A stretch of 64,000 bases of DNA from Suillus spraguei (taxonomy: Eukaryota; Basidiomycota; Agaricomycetes; Boletales; Suillaceae), in assembly GCA_016800925.1 (NCBI GenBank), contig JABCPU010000049.1, forward strand, positions 62,001 through 126,000, given 5' to 3'. Positions 48,399-60,740 of this stretch are shown here, one piece after another. The translations under genes and the position numbers were made by a program. The stretch's first letter is position 1, and each line of letters begins with the position of its first letter. The notes under the pieces were generated by a model. That model ran no database searches and had not been told where the DNA came from. It worked only from the letters and a program-made list of their open reading frames with translations.

Positions 48399-50532
48399 TC
48401 AACCAAAGCCAAATATCATTCCAAATAAATCCTTCCATCCCCTCTTCACTACGATCTGCGACCCTGCGCCATACTCGTCAGCTAACCACTCTAGATAACG
48501 GGCATCAAGAGAGCTTAGAGGGCCAAGCTCGAACGATACCATATCTTTTGGAGTAATGTAGATTATCGAAGTCTCTGGCGTACCGGAGGTGACAGAAGGA
48601 AGTAGATCAACTAGACGAGAGAGTTGGAAACTGGTGTTGGCGTGGAATGTTTGAAGTAGGGCAAGTGTCGTTAGAATCTGACGATCGCGTCGTTCGTTGG
48701 TTTCTGGATCCGTGTCGTTACCATTGCTGCATAACTGTGGCATGGATCGCGTAGCAGCAGAAGATGACGAAGGCTGGCGACGGTCACCACTAGTATTTCC
48801 TGGCCAAGTCATGCCGCTGGACCTTCTCATTCCCTTTGAGTTTTGGCTTCCGCCGGGACACCCTTCAATCCCCATACCCAGGTTACGCACAAATGTGCCA
48901 TCAACAGTAAGGTCATCGTCGCCTTCCAATCTGACGCTGCCCCAGTTGGCGAGGGATCCGTTGCCGGTGGAATAAGACGCAACTGAGTTACCGCGCCAGG
49001 ACCCCATCCAGAGCCCAGCACATACAATACACACGTCTTCATATATTCTCCAAGGATCTGTCCACGAAAATGAGGGTTTACTTCTTGCATCGGTTTCAAA
49101 TGAAGGGCGGCAACATGGCTGTGCACATTGATCGCCGTCCAGCTGCAGAATGCGTTCAAGCTCATTCCACTGTCAGGTGTGTTCAACGCGTATACAGAGA
49201 CACGATTGCAAATCATATGTACCAGCCTTATATCACTCCACGCGAAACGAAAGACAGTCAAGCGATGCGTAGGCCCTTTGGAACCAGGTGGCTGCGGCTG
49301 CGGCTTTGAGAGGTACAGGGTTGGTCGTGAAGTTTTGGAGGGCGTAGATGTCGTTAGATCGATTAGAAGGTCGTAGTAAGATGGTTTGTCCAGGAAAATG
49401 GCATCAGTCGTGCCTTTCAAATCAGAATGAGGGGCACCCCGAGAACCATATTGTCACCACTTACAAGCAACCCAACCCCGACCAGTTTTGCCCTCGCGAT
49501 CCATCTTGTCAAGGTCGCTGAGAGTAACCATGCCAAGTACATGAATACCCTCTTGTGTTTTGCCTTTAAGCCTAGTATAATACTGCGTCGCTGGGTCATT
49601 TTCATTGATGCCATTAGTTAGTGGGTCAAGTTGGGCTGCGTAGCAGATGTCCGCAGCCACTTGACAAAGTATGCATGCGGCTTCAACCGGTGGAAGTGTA
49701 TATATAAGTATTCTCTGTCGCCCGAGGACGTGCTTGTACAACGTCAATGCCGAAGGTCCTAAAATGCGCAACAAGTGTGAGAGGTGCATGGTGGGATTAA
49801 AACGAGAAAATTCTGGATCCGGCTGTATATTGCGGTCAGCCAAACACAAGGCTAGAGTTATGTTACATCGCACATTATCGAGTTCATGACTCCAACCATA
49901 CCATTCGCCAGCACCACTGAGATCTACTCGTCGAACCTTGCGCTCTTCGAAAAAAACACGAGCAGGTTCCCAGTCGCTTTCGGATGGCTCTAAAACGCCT
50001 CTTGTTTCTAGCGAGCGATAGATAGAGTCGGCTAAAGCCCGAAGGGCAGAGACATGCCGCCACGGACGAGACCGGGTAGATTTGGCCAATAGAACTCCAA
50101 GAGACGTCAGCCGAAACCCCCGGTGGCCGTGTTCAGCGGTCCGTCGTCGACGGAAAACACATACACCGGAATGGGTATCCTTGGTGAAGTATCTATTGAA
50201 CTCCGATAAGTAGGGCTGTGACATGGGCGCATGGCACATACACCACATCCTGGTCTACAAGGTGGAGGCCACTGGGGAGGGTGCTGAATTCTACACCGTC
50301 GAGCTCAAGGTCTGAAGCTCGTTTAAGTTGCTAACCGATATGAAAATTGTGAACAAACCATCGCTGGCCTTTAAACACCAGTCCACCAGATTACCCTTCG
50401 TCGGGTGAAACGAAGCGTGGAAGATAGCAACTGAATAGCTGCATGTCAGTCAAACCCTTGCAGCTTTAGACTTCATAACAGACCTATATCCTGAGGTACT
50501 CTTCCTCTTGAGTCGATGGCGTCGATGGACAT
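48399..50532 (-). CDS. LCHN/DUF4484-type DENN-family protein
   Basis: About six exons give roughly 620 residues. The start is MSIDAIDSRGRVPQD, joined to VAIFHASFHPTKGNLVDW, then FSTLPSGLHLV, DTHSGVCVFRRRR, GFRLTSLGVLLAKS, LLRILGPSALTLYKHVLGRQ, GRGWVACTTDAIFLDKPSYY, and near the C-terminus DPWRIYEDVCIVCAGLWMG. This block order fits the LCHN (DENND11-like)/DUF4484 family of longin-DENN proteins, thought to regulate Rab GTPases in membrane traffic. The ATG at 50532 was chosen because it splices in frame into the conserved VAIFHASF strand. It shares a 114-bp divergent intergenic region with prefoldin 5. Confidence 0.75.
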
Positions 50533-50646
50533 GGTTGCAGCCGCATGCACAGGCTGCTGCAGGCAGCAACTGTTTCATAGAGTCTCACGCAGTATTAATG
50601 TCACAGGACGCATCTGTCACATGAATCCTGTCACACTCAATCCGCG
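50533..50646. promoter_or_regulatory. compact divergent promoter, LCHN-like gene / prefoldin 5
   Basis: Only 114 bp separate the two divergent ATGs, so both genes must share promoter elements. No TATA box is evident. Confidence 0.5.
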
Positions 50647-51267
50647 ATGGCTTCAACCACTTCAACGCAGCCTCAACAAATCAATGTTGCTGATCTCGAC
50701 ATCCAACAGTTATCTGATGTGCGCCGCCAGCTAGAAGAGGTACCTTGATGATATCGTTGTGTTTCTGCATCTCTGATTGCAGTGTAGGAGCTGAACCACC
50801 TCACGAATTCATTCGCTCAGCTAAAGCAGGCACAAGCGAAGTTTAAGTCATGTATTGAGAATGTCGGAGAAGTCAAACCTCAAAACAAAGGTACATCGGC
50901 ATTTCGTCTTCAGGCTCTTACTTGACTCTGTTCCTTGCAGGAACGACCATCCTCGTCCCTTTGACCAACTCCTTGTATGTTCCTGGTCACCTGAGTGACG
51001 CAGAGAATGTGATCGTCGACGTCGGTACAGGGTATTACGTGAAGAAGGCATGTACTAGGTCATATGTTGCATTCCACTGCTAATTAGACGACCGTACAGT
51101 CTCGGGCCCAAGCCACAAAATACTATGAAACAAAAGTGGAATACATTCGCACCAATCTTGATACGTTACAAGAAACGATACAGAAGAAGCAGGAGAATAT
51201 GACCTACCTCGTTAATGTAATGCAAGCCAAATTGCAGCAGTCCCAGGCACAGCCCACCAAGGTCTAA
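50647..51267 (+). CDS. GIM5: prefoldin subunit 5
   Basis: Four exons (50647-50739, 50788-50890, 50941-51047, 51100-51267) give 156 residues, the normal length. N-terminal helix: [20 protein letters not shown]. Beta core: [16 protein letters not shown] and [14 protein letters not shown]-terminal helix: [15 protein letters not shown], ending [13 protein letters not shown]. Prefoldin is the hexameric chaperone that passes nascent actin and tubulin to CCT. Subunit 5 is one of its two alpha-type subunits. The third intron (51048-51099) begins GC and ends AG with a CTAAT branch-like motif. Confidence 0.92.
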
Positions 51268-51463
51268 ACTTTCGAGGCGAGGTAAGATTGCACCATACAT
51301 ACATACTAGGAGGCCGGTAGCCTGCAGCGTACGTACGGATAAACGTCGGCATAATACAAATTGTAGAACTCGATCAATCTTATCTTGGCACATTTTTGGA
51401 GAATCGATCACAACAGCACCAGACGTGCGAGTCCAACTGCGACAGCTATTACGGTATCCCTGT

Positions 51464-51925
51464 CACTTCACTGCAGCCTCAACAAATCAATATCAATGTT
51501 GCGATTTTCACCTCGGTGCGCCGCATCAATTAGGAGAGGTACATTAATGGTGTCGTTGTTTTTCTGCACATTTAACCACCTCTCGCTCATTCGCTCAGTT
51601 GAAGCAGCCACAGGCAAAATATCCAAATTAACGTTGGACACAGGTGCATTGACATATCTACCTTCAGGATCTTTTTGATTCTATCCGCACAGGAACAACT
51701 ATCCTGATTATTTTGACTGGTTCTCTGTATGTTTCCGGTCACCCGAGTGACGCGGAGAATATGATAATCGATGTCAGTACATTCTCGATACCATACAAGA
51801 AACGATACAGAATAAACAGGAGAATACGAACCAGCTCATTAATGTAATGCAACTTAAGCTACAACAGTCCTCGCATACACTGGCCGGTCTGAACTTTCGA
51901 GTCGAGGCAAGATTATATTCCACAC
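51464..51925 (+). pseudogene. decayed prefoldin 5 copy, introns included
   Basis: Blocks matching all four exons of the neighbouring gene appear in order (CAGCCTCAACAAATCAATAT, then GGTCACCCGAGTGACGCGGA and ATACAAGAAACGATACAGAA), together with intron sequence. The start region, exon joins and part of exon 4 are lost. Because introns are present, it arose by DNA duplication and not by retroposition. Confidence 0.8.
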
Positions 51926-53581
51926 GCAGCCCTCCACCGCTGATTTCACCTCTACAATTGGATTGTTAGTTGTAAAATACTGAATACACAATTTCGCCTC
52001 TTCATCATGCATGAAATGTTCTTACTTCACTTGGATGGCTGATTTAATTAACAGCCTGGCCAGAGAAACACGACTCTCCGACACCTGTCAGTACGTAGCT
52101 CAGACGCCGCTTACAAAATTTTGCCCGGATCTTCGCCTTGTCGACTTCTAGAAGCCCATTGATCGTAATTTGGTGCAAATGCAGCCGTAAAAGTGAGTGG
52201 AAGCGATTGCATATTCGTCATTGCACATCTTTGGCGCTGACGATGACACAACTAGTATTCTTCAGGTTGCATAGTACAGTTTTACAATTGGCGAGAACGA
52301 TAGTAGCTCGATAATAGAATGGCTCATCAGCGTCCTTGAATGGAATCATATCTGCTGAATCGAGTTCTATGTTTCTGGTGGAGAAGTCTGATAAACGGAT
52401 TGTTCAGGTGGTCAAGCACAACTTTGCTAGAAACTGTGTATAGTCAGTGCGTGGAGTTCCCGACGGTGATTATATATGCTTGTCGTGAGCCTTTGCATTA
52501 CACGTCAGACCGGCGACCGTCAAGTCAAAGTGCTGAAATTCCTTATCTCGTCTATTTTCAAGCTTCCTTGTATTGCTTCCTCCTATCCCTTGACTCGTAA
52601 TGACATTGAAGGGAACTAATAATATATGTCCAATTACCCCAACATTGTAAGGCTGTTGGCGAGTTCAGAAGGGGAATGTTTCGAGGCAAGTTGTGAGACA
52701 GAGTTCGTTATAGCGCAAAAGGAATAGACGTATGACTTCGTTTGGACTTTCTGCGTGATTTGAGCAGGAAAATACTGCGTGATATTCTGCTATTCAGACG
52801 AGAGTACATGAACTACCTATATATGTTGTAGAGTGACTCATTAACCAGAATGAGCATAAAAGAATGGTAAACCGAGATATTCGTTGTGAGAGTGTGTTCG
52901 TGAAGATGAAAGGGAGCGTCAATGACAAAGGGGACAGACGACGACGGTGAAAGGGAGATTATGAGCAAGGGAATCAAAACAACGTCGAAGTCGTTTGGTG
53001 GCGTGATAATAAGGAACTAAGCGTCTAAGTACAAGGTAAACGTCGTAAAAGGAAATGTATCGGCGCGTTTCGGATGCGAAAAGTAAAGCTCCTCGCATCA
53101 GTGAAACGCGCGGACTGATTACTTTGAAGTTTGGGTCGAGACGTAGAAGATACGATATCTTTAAACATGCCTTTGATCATACTTCTCAACTTCTCAACAT
53201 CTCCTGGTTGCTATGGCCTTTCCAGGTTTGCGCACAAGACGTTCCACATTTTCGGCGAGTTGCTCCCTATCACGCCCTGAACGCACCCCATACTTCCTTT
53301 GTTTCTTCCACAAGAACGGGAAGGAATTCGACACAGCGTGCGTCGTCAGTTATGCTAAAAGCCCAATACCATGCCTTTTGGCACATATTCCCCATTGAAA
53401 CTCTTGATAGAGCTGAGTGATGTGGCGGACACCTCTTCAGATCTCATTCGGAGGAAGAAACCAACGAGGTAGAAGGTATGCGAGCTGCCTGAATTGCAGC
53501 ACTCTTCGATCATCCTAATGGCCCGATCCATCTGGCAATGCAAATGGGGGCGCCAGTAGGAATTCCTCGCCAGAGAAAAGA
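51926..53581. other. no gene recognised
   Basis: A plus-strand frame at 53055-53420 is open for 121 codons without family motifs. The rest has only short frames. Confidence 0.4.
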
Positions 53582-56500
53582 TCAATTTGAGATAGCACAA
53601 GTCTCGCTCATCATAGAAGAAGCAGTCAGGACTATCATTGGTGGGTGTTGCATCTGGTTGCGGACAAACCGCGGTAAGGATAGCACGGGAAAATTGGTCA
53701 AAACCATGTCCGCATCATCAACGACGTCGATGGAGGCCAAGACTTCTCGGGAACTGCAAATAGCGCGAAGGGCAGCATGACGTAAACGGGAGGCATGCTG
53801 CTGCCCATGCAGGTGATGAGCGCCTCGATGAACGGACGTTGTTTAGCGGGGCTGCAGCTCACTTCCATACTACTCAGCAGTACAAGGATGTTGCCTGCTG
53901 TATTTTGGTCACTGGAACAAACATCGCCGAGGTAGTCGACTAGCCAGTCGAAGTCTTCTGGCGAGTGGGCATCGACTTTCCACCAGATTCGATGGTGCCA
54001 AACCTGGGAAGGGACTGCAGGATTCCATGGAGGCTCGACGGTGAACCTGAAGCGCTGTACTTCTCGCAGCGCTGACCGATCATTGTGTTGAGATCTTCTC
54101 GCTTGTGAAAAAATCTTCCAGTATATCCCCGTATCCCACATATGCAGAGACGGATATGCTGGAACACAGTTAAGCACTCGACAGCTAATGTCAATGCGTG
54201 CTTGGGCGGACATAATTGTCAATGGTGTTTCCGCATACCGGGCAGGAATCCAATCCCCTGATTACGCCTTGGAAAAGACATTCAGTAAGCTGAGGCAGGG
54301 CAGAACTACATGATCTCTTTGTTAAGAATAGCAGAAGAACCACCAAATGAGTCAACAACACCTTTTGTCAACCCGAACGATATCCTTCTTGTCAAAATCA
54401 ACCCCAACCAAGACGCAAGCAAGAAAGGTACAATTAGCCATGATTTGAAGCGACGGAGAGGAAGGAGAGGATAGTAGTTTTGATATCACTGTGGCGACGA
54501 GTGCTTCTACATCTTCATCCACTTCGTTACAGTGAAAGGAAGAGCGCGAAATAGCCACTCGAGGAATGGTACAGGGTCGGAACAAGCCACAAAACTTCGG
54601 TGAAGACACCCGTGGTGCATATTTCGCAACAAACAACTTGGTTGTCGTGTTGTCATTGATTCCTTTACTTTCCAACATCTTTCTAAAGACGTCGTAGTCA
54701 GAGTCTCCCACACCAAAAAATCCATCGTCATGATGTCCCTGAAGAATGCGGTGACAGTACAGATGACAAAGAGCCTTTGTACAGGCCGATGCCTTCTTCT
54801 TCAGCGACGGTATGATTCGCTCTTCGATGTCCAAGCAGGTTGTGTAAACATTATACAGCGAACGTAGCAGGTCTAAGACATCAAGCTGTAGAGGCCAGCC
54901 GACATCAAGAACAATGCTAGCAGCGGTAGAAATTATTTCAGGACCGTTGGATATCTCCAGCAGCCACTTGATCCTAGATATTCTGGAGCTGTTTGTGAGT
55001 ATGTCTATGTCCGACAGCTCAACATTAAGGGTGTCTTGATTTGTGGCTAGATCGTTTCTGTTCTGGTCAGGGGCTTGTGCTTCAGGGTCTACAACCCTTG
55101 TCGAAGAGTGCCGCCAGGGTGGAAGACACTGAAAGGCGCCGAATAACGGCTGAAGACAGCGCCGTGCGAAATGAGCATGCCGCAAACACAAAGTCTGGAG
55201 TGATATGAGCGCTGGGTATGCTAGCGATAATAGTACCAAAGCGTGTCACCTGCTAGCTTGGATCGAATCCGACGCATAACACGCGATCGATATAATCGAT
55301 CAATTGGCAGTCCATATTGCACACATGACCCGATTAGCAGCAGCACACCTAACGAGAAATGTTCAGAATTTGTGCATGCTTAAGAAGATGGAACATACGG
55401 TACACCAACGTTACCAACATTTGGAAAAACCGGTACACTGACGTCACCAGCATCTTGAGAAACTGAAAGGTCGATTTGACATCGGACGTAGAACTCCTGC
55501 AATTTTGACTCAGACCGGAAATGAGCAGAACTTGAAAATAATCTCACTATCAACACGCAACATGCGCAATATCGTTGACGTTGGCGTCTGAAACGGACAC
55601 GCAGGAGATATCAAAGCTGCCATCACCGTCAAGGAATAAAACAAGAACCCAAAGACTGTAGTTGCAATGATTACCCAGGCGACCGTGTGCTGCTCATACC
55701 ACTATTGGCGCTGAGGGCAATTCCAAACAGAAGAAGAGAGAACTGGAGTAGGATTGGGAATGATTGTACGACAGCATCAAAATACCATGTACAATCCCGT
55801 CGGACTTTTCCTGTCTGCGCTTTGCTCGTTCCTCCTCCGAGCCACGGCCGTATCGCTGCGACTTGTAGTACCCAAGCCACTGCTTGCTAGCACGGCACCG
55901 AAAGCGGCGAGTAAACTGAAGGACAAGCTTGCATAGGCGATGGATTGAAATCCTAATACTGGCTATGAGGGGGCGACCACGTGGATGCTTGTGTTGCAGG
56001 AGTAGATCCCACTGCGGTGAGGTTGCCGAGTCCGATTTGGACAAGCTGCGCGAGAAGGGCATGAGTGGTGTCGTCGGGGTCTGGACTGAGATTTGACTCC
56101 ATGGCCACAATAAAAGCCGAGCTGACGGCGGAGAATAGACCAGACTGATTGAACATTAATCCCAACACAAGGTAAAGGCGAGCATGCAAAAATTACAAAG
56201 ATTAACATGACATCCATGTCGCCATTGTATTTCTCAAGGAACTCGTCGTCGTGTTCCTCGGCGACTTTTTTGTATGCAGCCAAAAAAACGAGAGCGGTTG
56301 CCCTCGTCGGTATTCGAGGCAATTGTTGAGTCCTGAGAACGTGAAACATTTGCTCCACAACTTTCATTCTGCGGGAATAGTATTGTTAGTTGTGACCCTA
56401 TGGCTTATCTAGCCGCTCACATGTCACTTAGAGTTGGCTGGTCCTCCTGCGCTACGTTCTTTTTCTCGTCACTTGAGACGATATGAGCATGTTCAAGATT

Positions 56501-56890
56501 GCGACTGAGTGGAACTTACGTAGTTAAGGCACCTTGTGGTAAATCATTAATAGTATCTTCCTGTGCATGAGGTTCCGATGGCTGGGGAGTCCCAGAATTC
56601 GAGCTGCAATCTGTGTAAGAAACGCGCAAAAGCATTGGGGCAAAAATGCTGACATTCCGGATGAAGATTCCACCACCGAAGGTTCACAGTTTTTCCTCCT
56701 TACTACATCACTGTCAAATGGGCCACTGAGATTCCAGGAAATTTGTAACTCACTTATCGACGGGTGGTACGGTATCAATCTGCGGAGGAGGCCGCTCGTC
56801 AAGGTCGGCGCTCTGCGCAGAAGCGCCGCCTCTGCTACTATCTTTTGATCGCCTTCGGCTACGTTTTGAAGTGACTGATGATCTCGACAT
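53582..56890 (-). CDS. DUF6535-domain membrane protein
   Basis: The start (ATG 56890) gives a basic N-terminus (MSRSSVTSKRSRRRSKD). Around 56150-56370 the DUF6535 core reads VAEEHDDEFLEKYNGDMDVM, then AGLFSAVSSAFIVAMESNLS and DTTHALLAQLVQ. A long helical C-terminal part (54352-55239) contains ISRIKWLLEISNGPEIIS. The end includes LRHAALRAICSSREVL, and the last frame stops at 53582. DUF6535 proteins are large mushroom membrane proteins of unknown function. Exon borders are uncertain, and one base seems missing at the GGG run 53788-53790 between MPP and LRHAALRA. A further frame change near 54230 is unresolved, so decay cannot be excluded. Confidence 0.62.
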
Positions 56891-57146
56891 GCGTATGATG
56901 TAGGGTCCCTGCGATGGAACACAAATTTGGGAAGAGTGTGAGGTGAGTGGACAGAAATGAGTGGTAATACACGGCCAACCAGTCAGGCGGCTATAGCCAT
57001 GAGGAACATGCGACGAACATGTGTTGAAACTTGAGGTACTAGGTTCTTGGGCGGTAATAGAGCCTTACATATTCTGCATGGCTTGGCACTCGTGATAAGC
57101 GCTGGAGCTCAACGTGTTGCAGGGACTCCCTGTGGAGCATAAATAG
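56891..57146. other. DUF6535 gene promoter side, nothing recognised
   Basis: No gene recognised. A prefoldin 5 fragment begins at its right end. Confidence 0.45.
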
Positions 57147-57380
57147 TCACCGACCGTACAGTCTCGGGCCCAAGCAACAAAATACTATGAAACCAAAGTG
57201 GAATATATTCGCACCAATCTTGATGCGCTACAAGAGACGATACAGAAGAAGCAGGAGAATATGTCCTAATTCGTTAATGCAATGCAAGCCAAATTGCAGC
57301 AGTCCCAGGCACAGCCCACCAAGGTATAAACTTTAACTTTCGAGGCGAGGCAAGATTACACCATACACACATACTACGAG
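57147..57380 (+). pseudogene. prefoldin 5 fragment (exon 4 and 3' flank)
   Basis: Near-identical to 51093-51310, from the end of intron 3 (ACCGTACAG) through exon 4 into the 3' flank (CGAGGCGAGG). A changed codon gives a stop (ATGTCCTAA where the gene has ATGACCTAC). Similarity ends abruptly where the Helitron end region begins. Confidence 0.85.
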
Positions 57381-57393
57381 TCCACCACCCGTT

Positions 57394-57567
57394 GTGCCTT
57401 CGGCACAGGAAGCAAAAGGAGTGCTTCGCACTCCTTTTGCTTCCTGTCCAAGGCTTCATCCTAATAATTCACTTTGCCTTCCTGGCCTTGGCTGCATCCC
57501 AATAATTTTCTTTTGCCCAAGGCACAGAAAGCCAAAAAGAGTGCTTCGCACTCTTTTTGACTTTCTG
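57394..57567. repeat. duplicated terminal hairpin module of the Helitron
   Basis: A small hairpin (GTGCC/GGCAC, 57394-57406) is followed by a perfect 19-bp stem with a TTC loop (57406-57446). A second, one-mismatch version of the long hairpin (AAAAAGAGTGC/GCACTCTTTTT) stands at 57524-57567. Both are followed by GGCTTCATCCT(A/G)ATAAT, so the module has been duplicated. Subterminal hairpins mark Helitron 3' ends. Confidence 0.75.
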
Positions 57568-57682
57568 GCCTTGGCTTCATCCTGATAATCATAGTAAATC
57601 TTCAAACAAACATGTACATTTCACCACCATTTCAGCAAGACTAAAAGTACACTATACATCACTTTACATAAAACTACATCAA

Positions 57683-59996
57683 TCAATTCTCAATCTGATC
57701 TCTAAGTCCTCTCAGCACTTCTGTATACACCACATTGGTCGTCTTTGACCCTTCTTCATGCTCTGGAAAGATAGCACACACACTCTCTGGGTGAGTGCAC
57801 CTGGACAATGCCACATACAGCTGTCCATGACTGAACACAGGAGTTCTCAAATCCAGTCCAACCCACTTCACACTTTGACCTTGAGCCTTGTTGATTGTCA
57901 TAGCAAATGCAAGACAGACAGGAAATTGTCGACACTTTAGAGGAATTGGGTTGTCTTCAGCAGTGGCATCCAGAGTCATCCTGGGGATCAGCACTGTGTC
58001 CTGATTGTCTTGCTGGGCTTCATCAACTCCATCCTTGAGAATCCGACATTTGAGTACATGTGTGGTCCAAGACAGGAGGATCATCCTGGTTCCATTGTAG
58101 AGGCCATTGGTGGGATCCAAGTTGCGCAACAGCATTAGAGGAACACCCACTTTGAGTTCCAATTTGTGCAAAGGGAACCCTGATGGTGTCAGAGTGTGAA
58201 GGAACTCATGAGGGATATAGTCGTAGTCCCTCTCAGCAACTGAGTCTGCACTGGTGAAAACTGCGTTTTCTCCAGAGAATAATTCAAGAATGTTGGCATT
58301 GATTTCATCCACATCAGTGTTCTTTGCAGAGAGGATGGTACATTCCAGGAAGAAGGAATCATTCACAGGAGGATGGTCAGGAAGCAGGATAGGAGAGTAG
58401 AGGGCATTGATGAGAGACTGGACACTATTGTTGGCACAGTGCATATGAATTGGAAGGACCACTGTTCCATCAGCATGTGTGTTCTTTCCAGCTCCAATCT
58501 CCAGAAGCCACTTGGCAAATTCATCAGAGGCAGGGTCTTGATCAAGGCGCATGTTTGTCTTGAGATGGAAGATCTGAAGCCTTGGCCAGATGTGAGATCT
58601 GCAGAAGGTAGCACCCACTATCTGCTCTCTGGATCCATGAGCCACCACTGGTAGAGTCTGTCTGAAGTCTCCTCCAAAGAGTATGGATATTCCTCCAAAA
58701 TCAGCATTAACATTAAGAAGGTTGCGCAATGAGTGGTCAAGGCATTCCAGATTGTGACGGTGTAGCATTGGAATTTCATCGCAGATGATGAGGGAGGTGG
58801 CCTTCAGAAGGTCATGTACAACATCTCCTTTCTTGATGTTGCAGGAGCTGTCCTCATTGATGGGGATTGGGATCTTGAATTGCGAATGAGTTGTACGTCC
58901 ACCTGGCAGGAGGAGAGAAGCAATTCCAGAGGAAGCCACACATAGAACAATCTTGCCTTCAGCACGGAGTTTTGAGGCAATGAGCTTGCAGAGATATGTC
59001 TTGTCACATCCACCTGCACTGTGGACAAAGAATGCATATCCAGGTATCTGCTCATTTCTTTGCATGGCATCATTGACCACTGCATCAAAGACTGTCCTCT
59101 GCTCCTGATTGAGAGAAAGCACTCCTGGATCCACCATCTGCTGGAGCTCCTCCTGGTTATACTGGAGCTGCTCAGCAATGAGCTGATTTCCCTGCATAAC
59201 CCCCCATCTTGCTGCCATTTGAGGTGTAGGCATCTGAGGAATCACTTGCAAAGACTTTCCATTTTTGCGAAGCTTTCTATCAATGAGATAGAGACCATAG
59301 TCATAGACCTCTTCATTTGTGAGGTTGGGAATGTTGAATGGGGCATGAGACAGGTGGTGACGCAGATCATCACAGAGATTGTCCTTGAATTGGTTCCAAA
59401 GATCACTGGGGTCTGTAGGGTTGCAGTGGATGAGGATAATGGCAAAGAGATTGCGCATGCCATGTCCAGTGCTCATGTGAGAGGCATCCTGCAAGCACTG
59501 GATCCATTCATTGTCATCCTCAAGCAGACCTCTACGTCGACATGCCTCCTTGAAAGTGTCATATAAAACACCATCAACTGTTTGAAGGTTCTCATAGGAG
59601 GTGGCCCCTTGAATACATTGTGAGTTTGATTGATAAAAATTGACATGAGCATCATACCTTTTACTACAGTCAGAAGCAATCTCAGGTAGAAGCGCTCTCC
59701 AGATCCAGGTGCAGCAGAGTACATCCTTCCAATGGCCATTCCACGTTGTCGTACCTTCCATGCGGTCTTGTTCCATACAAATTTTGAAGGGGCTCCAGCT
59801 GCCACCAAGACATTGTTGGCATTGGCTTTGAACCATCCAGTAAGGCAAGTCTCCTTGGTTGCTGCATGCTCAAGAATATCCTGGGCATCATCCTCAGGAT
59901 CATAAAACACCATGTGTTCATTTGGGAGGTGGACTGGCAGACAGTAGACAGAGGGCCATTCAAGGTGCATTCCAAACTCAAAGATGTGCCATGCAG
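57683..59996 (-). pseudogene. Helitron helicase part (Pif1-like)
   Basis: One long frame (up to about 59650) joins across a short intron (about 59610-59660, donor GTATGATG) to the segment ending at the LTR insertion at 59996. It begins WHIFEFGMHLEWP and VHLPNEHMVFYDP. Helicase motifs are present: the Walker A region HSAGGCDKTYLCKL, SSGIASLLLPGGRTTHS, ICDEIPMLHR, LFGGDFRQTLPVV, and the C-terminal motifs FAMTINKAQGQS and LYVALSRCTHPE. In Walker A the glycine expected before Lys is Asp (GCDKT), which should impair ATP binding. The rest of the frame has no stop down to 57683. Confidence 0.88.
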
Positions 59997-60735
59997 TGTC
60001 ATATACCATACTTCTAATCCCAGATCCAATCATATCTGATCAGATCCGATCGATTCCATTTCCGTCCGGTCCACAGATCCTGTCCGGACCACCCATCCAA
60101 ATGTGCTCACTTCTTGCACCTTAACTCCCTTGTGTATATCTGTGTCTATCTCCTTTCGTCATTCCTCCTGTTTCCGGTATTCCAGCTGTGTATATTTCCA
60201 TCCTGCATCACTGATCCATTACCTGTGTTCATTTCCGATTCATGCTTACTGATCCGCTGTGCATTAACTAATAGACTTCCGTTACACTTCATACATAGCC
60301 CTCGGTCCTGGACTTGTTGATTATCCGTCTTAGATACTTACAGTATATAAACCACTTGTAGATCTCCGTAGAACCTTAGTTCAAATATCATCTTAGATTC
60401 TGCTCATTCTGTTTCCTCCGGACTTAAGCCACTTTCCGCTCTAAGTCATCTTCTGAGACTGGGATTGATTCCTATAGTCTATATCTCCGACTCTATCTTT
60501 GGATAGTCTATCTCTGCTAGTTTCTAGTTAGGAATTCATTCTGAAGCTAGTCTTAATCTTCGGACGTATCATATCCGATACCTTCGGATGTCTGGACCCG
60601 TCACGCAACTCCTTCTGGATCTTTGGACATATAACTTCTCCCTGAAATAAGGGGCATTACTCGGGAAAGGGGCACAGTGCACGAACTGAGGCCAAAGCCC
60701 TTCAGATCTCTCTACCTTTGAGTATGGTCTTAACA
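59997..60735. mobile_element. solo LTR 1, inserted in the Helitron
   Basis: A 739-bp element that starts TGTCATATAC and ends TCTTAACA, flanked by a perfect 5-bp target duplication TGCAG (59992-59996 and 60736-60740). Removing it rejoins the Rep and helicase frames (ISSTEAA to WHIFEF). TG...CA ends plus a 5-bp duplication and no internal coding identify a solo LTR. Confidence 0.88.
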
Positions 60736-60740
60736 TGCAG

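Noticed and set aside
53055..53420. 121-codon plus-strand open frame
   Set aside because: Basic, low-information composition with no motif or splice support.
59021..59566. 181-codon plus-strand open frame over the Helitron helicase
   Set aside because: Antisense shadow of the Helitron coding frame.
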